Part shown: positions 60,103-64,000 of the stretch, in pieces
How the letters are laid out: each line of letters opens with the position of its first letter
Numbering within the stretch: the stretch's first letter is position 1
DNA from: Stachybotrys elegans
Lineage: Eukaryota; Ascomycota; Sordariomycetes; Hypocreales; Stachybotryaceae
Reading direction: 5' to 3'
Length of the DNA stretch: 64,000 nt
Assembly (NCBI GenBank): GCA_020746835.1
Contig: JAGPNK010000002.1
Location: 2,728,001-2,792,000 of the forward strand
Notes under the pieces: model-generated
Databases searched by the model: none
What the model saw: the letters and a program-made list of their open reading frames with translations, nothing else
What the model was told of the DNA's origin: nothing
Program-made: the position numbers and the translations under genes

Positions 60103-61303
60103 TCACTTCTTCTCGGCCGCAGGAGCTCCTCCTCCCGTCGTTGGGAATCCCATGAAGATCTTGAAGTAGTCCTATGTTCATATCAGCACATCAGCATCTT
60201 CGACGTGGTTCTCGGGACACTCACATAGATCATCCATTGCAAACCCGTCAGTGTACCAACCATGACAATTCGCACAGGCAGACCGTTCCACAGTCCGCCA
60301 AATCCAATGTCCTTGTATATGCGACCTACAGCCCCGCCGAAGGACTCTCCCGGAGCGCGCGACGCATTGAGCTTGCTGACCATGACGTCGGCCGGGTGAG
60401 AGACGACGGCGCACAGAATACCAGCCAGGTAGCCACCGGTGAAGGAGACGCCCGTCTGGGCCAGCTTGCCGTAGTCGCTCTTTTGGCCCGGCAGCCGGTC
60501 GTAGATCATCTCGACAATAGTCTCGAACGAGGCAAACTTCATCATGGTGTAGGGGATTTGACGACCCCAGAGCGGGTAAATGCCCTTGAAGAGGCCGGCG
60601 GTGCCCTCGGTGGCCCGGATGGAGCGGATGCCGTGGAGCAGGCCCTTGTACGGGTTGGGAATGCTGCCCTGCATACGGACCTTGACGGCCTCCATCGGGC
60701 AGAGGGCAATGTCGGCGAAGAACTCGGCAGACGCCGAGGCGGACAGGTAGAGCGCCGTCTTGTACTTGGCAGCCGCCTCGGGCCCGGCCACGTCCGAGTA
60801 CGTCTTCTTGAAGTACTCATACAGGCCATACTTGAAGGCTCCCTGAGCCGAGTAGCCCACGAGTGTCGGCATCCAACCGGTGAAGATGCCGCGGATGCCC
60901 TCGGCGCGGTAAATCTTGCCCCATGCCTGGAAGTTGCTCGTATACAGCTTCGAGTCGACCTGCCTGCGGGTCTTGACGAGATCGAGAGGCGTGACGGCGG
61001 CGTGAGTGAGACCCTGGGCGCCCCTGTGTCTTAGCTAACGTGTCCCCTCACAGCAGTTGAGGCAAGAAGGGGTCGACTTACACAAGCCATCATGCCACCC
61101 ACGGTGCATGCGGCATAGTATTGCGGGGAGAAGAGCTCCAGCTTGCCCGAGTTGGACTTGGCGGCGGCTCCGACCTTGCGCTTGGCGTCTTCGACGACGG
61201 AGTAGGCGGCGAACATTTCCGGGCGCGCCTGAAAGGGCGTCGGCCCGTTATGTAAACGGGACATGGCTGTAGGGCCCTCCGTTCGGGCTGGCTGATTCGG
61301 CAT
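60103..61303 (-). CDS. PIC2: Mitochondrial phosphate/copper carrier, PIC2 type
   Basis: Exons 61303-61082, 61013-60225 and 60171-60103 give 359 residues. It belongs to the mitochondrial carrier family: three repeats carry the signatures VTPLDLVKTRRQ, LCPMEAVKVRMQ and SHPADVMVSKLN, the last in the form usual for phosphate carriers. The second and third repeats (SAEFFADIALCPMEAVK, GGYLAGILCAVVSHPADVM) and the end GFPTTG resemble yeast Pic2, which imports phosphate and copper into mitochondria. Substrate choice is inferred. Exon 2 must start at 61013 to give MMACGLTHAAVTPLDL; nearer AGs shift the frame or insert residues. The Met at 61303 is the likely start; a second Met at 61264 would give 346 residues. 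Confidence 0.9.
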
Positions 61304-62361
61304 GGCGGAGTGAATGAGTTGGGACAAGCTGAGCGATGGGGTCAGCGAGCGCTTCCTTATTGTATTTCCCTGTTTCCAATGGGGGAAATCAGAAGTGCAG
61401 CGGATGAGTTCGGATTTCAGAAGCTGATGGCTTGGCAAAGCAGCGTCACAAGTGAAGCTATCACGAGCTCTGGTCCTTACTTAAAGGCAGCACAGGAGGG
61501 GACTTACGAGCCAAGAAGATTGAATCGATTGGCTGTTGAAATATGTAGGAGAGAGGGAGAGATACAAAGAGAGAAATCTAGGTCAAGAGATTTTGCACAT
61601 GCGAAAGAAATAGGCTCTGCGTCAGAAATGACGTTCCGGCACGGGATCACACGCCAATCCCGCCTTGTTAGGACCCGTATCCGTACTTGGGTAGAGTGAG
61701 AGAATAAAGGGTGCTCCGGAGATAAGCACCACTGCTCCGGCTCGTATTACTGGGAGCACGGTACGGATACAAACAAACTCTTTTTCTTGTCTCTCGTCAG
61801 CTGAATGACAATTGCAGAAAGAGTTGACTACTGGTGTTTTTTAGTACTTATAATTGATATATTGATGCAATGTACACGTATCAATTCTACTAATACATGT
61901 ATAAATTCAAAGGAGCTGGCTACGTCAAATGCATGCCTTGTTTACAATTTCCTCCAACTACCTTGCCAGCCACTTAGTCTGCCAATATATAAAATAAAAC
62001 AAACTTAATTATGGATTGGTAGTGGAAATGAACTTCAACACCTCCTTGTACTCCATGGCGCCGCGGATTCAGGACGCTCAGCTCAGCTCAGCATCATCAC
62101 GGCAGGCGAAACCCGCCGTCGAGACCCGCCCAAGACAGACCCCACCACGCCAGAATCGGCGGGGAGGAGAACCAGGAGGGAAGGTGGTGCCCCGCCTAAC
62201 CCGGAAAATCCGTTGAAATCGAAAAAGGCTGCCGCTCCGAAAAACGATCCAACGTCCAACGTCACACTCGACAAGAGAAGGCTCTGAGCTTCCGCGCCGA
62301 CACCCTTGTGCAGACCGACGTCCTACCCCGGCCTTTCTCGCCTGCCGAATTGTATACCACA
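61304..62361. promoter_or_regulatory. Divergent intergenic region, PIC2 / CBS-domain gene
   Basis: This 1.06-kb gap includes a markedly A/T-rich block (about 61835-62015), the most A/T-rich I noticed in the window. No gene or RNA was recognised in it. Confidence 0.5.
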
Positions 62362-62927
62362 ATGGCGGCCAAACCGTCCTTTGTCTCCAAGTGGTCGTCC
62401 ATCTACCGCGGGGTAAGTGTCCGCCAATCATGCCTTTCTGCTGGCAAAGAAAGGCGCACATTCATCTCGCAGTCGCTGATGACATGTTGGGGCGGAAATA
62501 GGCCACCGTCGAGGACCTCGACCCTCCCGCCGCGCTGTCGCTTAACCCCTCGGACGCCATCTCGCTGGCCCTGCTGTCCGCTTTTGAGCGCGACTACACG
62601 CACCTGACGGTCGTCGACTCGGAGACGCGCGCGCTGCTCGGCTACATCTCCATACCGCACCTGCAAGCCCTCATTGACGGCGGCAAGGTGAAGCCCGAGG
62701 ACCCCCTCAAGGCCGCCATGACGCGCTTCCAGCGCAAGGGCCGCACGTACACTGTCATCACGATGCAGACGCCCCTAGAGGAGCTCGAGGGCTTCTTCCG
62801 CGGCGGCGTGCCCGAGGGACCTTGGAAGGAGGACTTTGCCGTCATCACCGACAACAACCGCCGATTTGTGCTGGGCGTGGCTACAGTGTCTGACCTCGAG
62901 GAGTTTGTGAAGCGAAGGCCAGCATAA
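62362..62927 (+). CDS. Small CBS-domain pair (Bateman module) protein
   Basis: Exons 62362-62412 and 62502-62927 give 158 residues. Apart from a 17-residue N-terminal leader (MAAKPSFVSKWSSIYRG) it consists of two CBS motifs: LLSAFERDYTHLTVVDSETR with LLGYISIPHLQALI, and EGFFRGGVPEGPWKEDFAVI with NRRFVLGVATVSDLEEFVK. CBS pairs bind adenosyl nucleotides and regulate partner enzymes or transporters. No catalytic domain is attached, so this is a stand-alone nucleotide-sensing module with unknown partner. Similar small CBS proteins are widespread in filamentous fungi. The acceptor ATAG (62498-62501) was chosen because it keeps the frame; an earlier CAG at 62470-62472 gives no sensible product. Confidence 0.85.
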
Positions 62928-63348
62928 AAAAAGAGGAGCAATAAAAATGGCAAAAGAGAAGAGGGAGGGAGGAAAATAAAAAGGGAATAGGTTATTCATG
63001 AGCTGCTTCAACACCAATTGCTCACTTCTCCCCATTCTACACATCACCGGAGTTCATCCTGGTCGGTCCATTAGCTGCCGGCATATCACTGATCATCATA
63101 GGGGGCGTTGCAGGTAGCGGTATGAAATTATTCATTTGCTATAAACTTATATGTGGGATGCCTCGGACTATCCAGCTCGGGATAGGCCGCTCTATAATCG
63201 AACTCGAGAGGGAAAGGACAGGAAAGGATGAAATGACAAGACAGGAAATTCCAACAAATCGACGATGCTGCGCTTCTATGACTAGGAAATCTGCATAAAA
63301 ACTGAGGAGGAGGAGGCGGAGGCGGGGAGTGTGGAGGGCAGAGGATGC
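62928..63348. other. Convergent spacer
   Basis: A 421-bp region between the 3' ends of the CBS gene and the last gene. It contains A-rich runs just after the CBS stop that may serve in 3'-end formation. Confidence 0.5.
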
Positions 63349-63975
63349 TTAGCCCTGGTAGTCGTAGACGAGGCGGATCTCAGCGCGCTTGCTGCCCTTC
63401 TTGACGAGGAGGTTGCGGCAGTAGCGGCGCTCGCCCTTGACGATCTGGAAGCCCCAGACCTGGGTGGCGGTCCAGCCAGACTTGACGTTCTGGGTCTCGT
63501 CGATGATGAGAGTCTTGCCCTCACCCTCCTTGAGCCAGCCCTTCTTGAGGAAGGCGTCGTCGAGCTCCTCGATGGAGGTGAAGCGGACGCGGGCGCGGAC
63601 GGTGCCGAAGAGCCAGTCGCTGCTCTCGCGCCAGGTGTCGTCGAGGCAGCGGTTCTCCTGGGAGCTGGAGAGGCCAGCGGCGGACATGAGGAGGTCGACG
63701 TGGGTGACGGGGTCGGTGGACTTGTTGGGGGCGCTGGGGGGAGCAATGTGCTGCTTGACGTCGATGTTGACGGTGGCGAGGCCGATGGTCTTGCGGAGGA
63801 CGAAGTTGATGCCCTGGAGGGAGAGACCGGAGTCGGAGGAGTCGGAGAGCGCCTTGCTCTGTGGGGGTGAGTGTTAGTGAGGACGAAGATGAAGGAGGTG
63901 AATCGAGTGAGTGAGACGTACCATGACCCACTTGCCGGAGAGGTCCTGGATGGTCTTGGAAGCGGGAGCAGCCAT
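63349..63975 (-). CDS. Conserved small fungal protein, possible lipocalin-like fold, function unknown
   Basis: Exons 63975-63922 and 63858-63349 give 187 residues. It starts MAAPASKTIQDLSGKWVM. It then shows alternating strand-like segments with aromatic residues: INFVLRKTIGLATVNIDV, DTWRESSDWLFGTVRARVRF, GWTATQVWGFQIVKGERRYC and the end RAEIRLVYDYQG. The opening LSGKW motif and beta-rich pattern suggest a lipocalin/FABP-like barrel binding a small molecule, but this is inference from pattern only. I know proteins of this layout as conserved hypotheticals in many ascomycetes. No signal peptide or membrane span. Codon use is strongly GC-ending, hinting at high expression. The start ATG lies 26 bp from the right window edge, so its promoter is outside. 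Confidence 0.8.
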
Positions 63976-64000
63976 TGTAAAGGTTGTTGGGTGTTTGTAG

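Noticed and set aside
61021..61035. Nearer acceptors for PIC2 exon 2
   Set aside because: One shifts the frame and one inserts four residues; the AG at 61015-61014 gives the conserved CGLTHAAVTPLDL.

Overview
The window is nuclear DNA of a filamentous ascomycete (Pezizomycotina). I infer a Sordariomycete, most likely Hypocreales, but cannot fix the genus. The signs are genes on both strands interrupted by short GT-AG introns (about 48-156 nt) with CTAAC/CTGAC-type branch sites, single-copy housekeeping orthologues, and intergenic DNA with TACCTA-type and TACGGAGTA motifs and many short tandem repeats. I recognise 23 protein-coding genes, one of them cut by the left window edge. I saw no rRNA, tRNA, CRISPR, transposon or secondary-metabolite cluster. 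Exon boundaries were worked out by hand from reading frame, splice consensus and protein continuity.

Left part (1-38.9 kb). A mitochondrial RNB exoribonuclease (5' cut) and a REG1-like PP1 regulator are followed by about 8.7 kb without a recognisable gene. Next comes a compact block: TRM5 (tRNA m1G37), an AlkB-type dioxygenase with a PCNA-binding-like N-terminus, NUS1 (dolichol synthesis), SEC10 (exocyst), DUS4 (tRNA dihydrouridine), an RBR ubiquitin ligase, an FAH-family hydrolase, SDHAF1, an unrecognised 761-residue protein, a PSI-domain membrane protein, the MoaD-like molybdopterin synthase small subunit, dynamitin, RTC4 and a GH13 oligo-1,6-glucosidase.

Right part (38.9-64 kb). A 3.2-kb spacer precedes the giant adenylate cyclase gene (RA, LRR, PP2C and cyclase domains, 2130 residues). 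Then come ALG12, YOS1 and the CreB-type deubiquitinase. After a second large spacer (4.4 kb) come a PIC2-type mitochondrial carrier, a small CBS-domain protein and a small conserved fungal protein of unknown role.

There is no operon-like logic, but themes recur. Carbon and glucose signalling is represented by REG1, adenylate cyclase, CreB and an isomaltase. N-glycosylation and the secretory path are represented by NUS1, ALG12, YOS1 and SEC10. tRNA modification is represented by TRM5 and DUS4, and mitochondrial function by the RNB nuclease, SDHAF1 and the PIC2-type carrier. I found no clear evidence of an undescribed multi-gene system. The most interesting points are local: a PIP-box-like motif on AlkB, a 14-nt micro-exon splitting the CreB catalytic cysteine codon, an 11-bp minisatellite in a shared promoter, a recurrent near-palindromic intergenic 9-mer, and the large gene-free tract.
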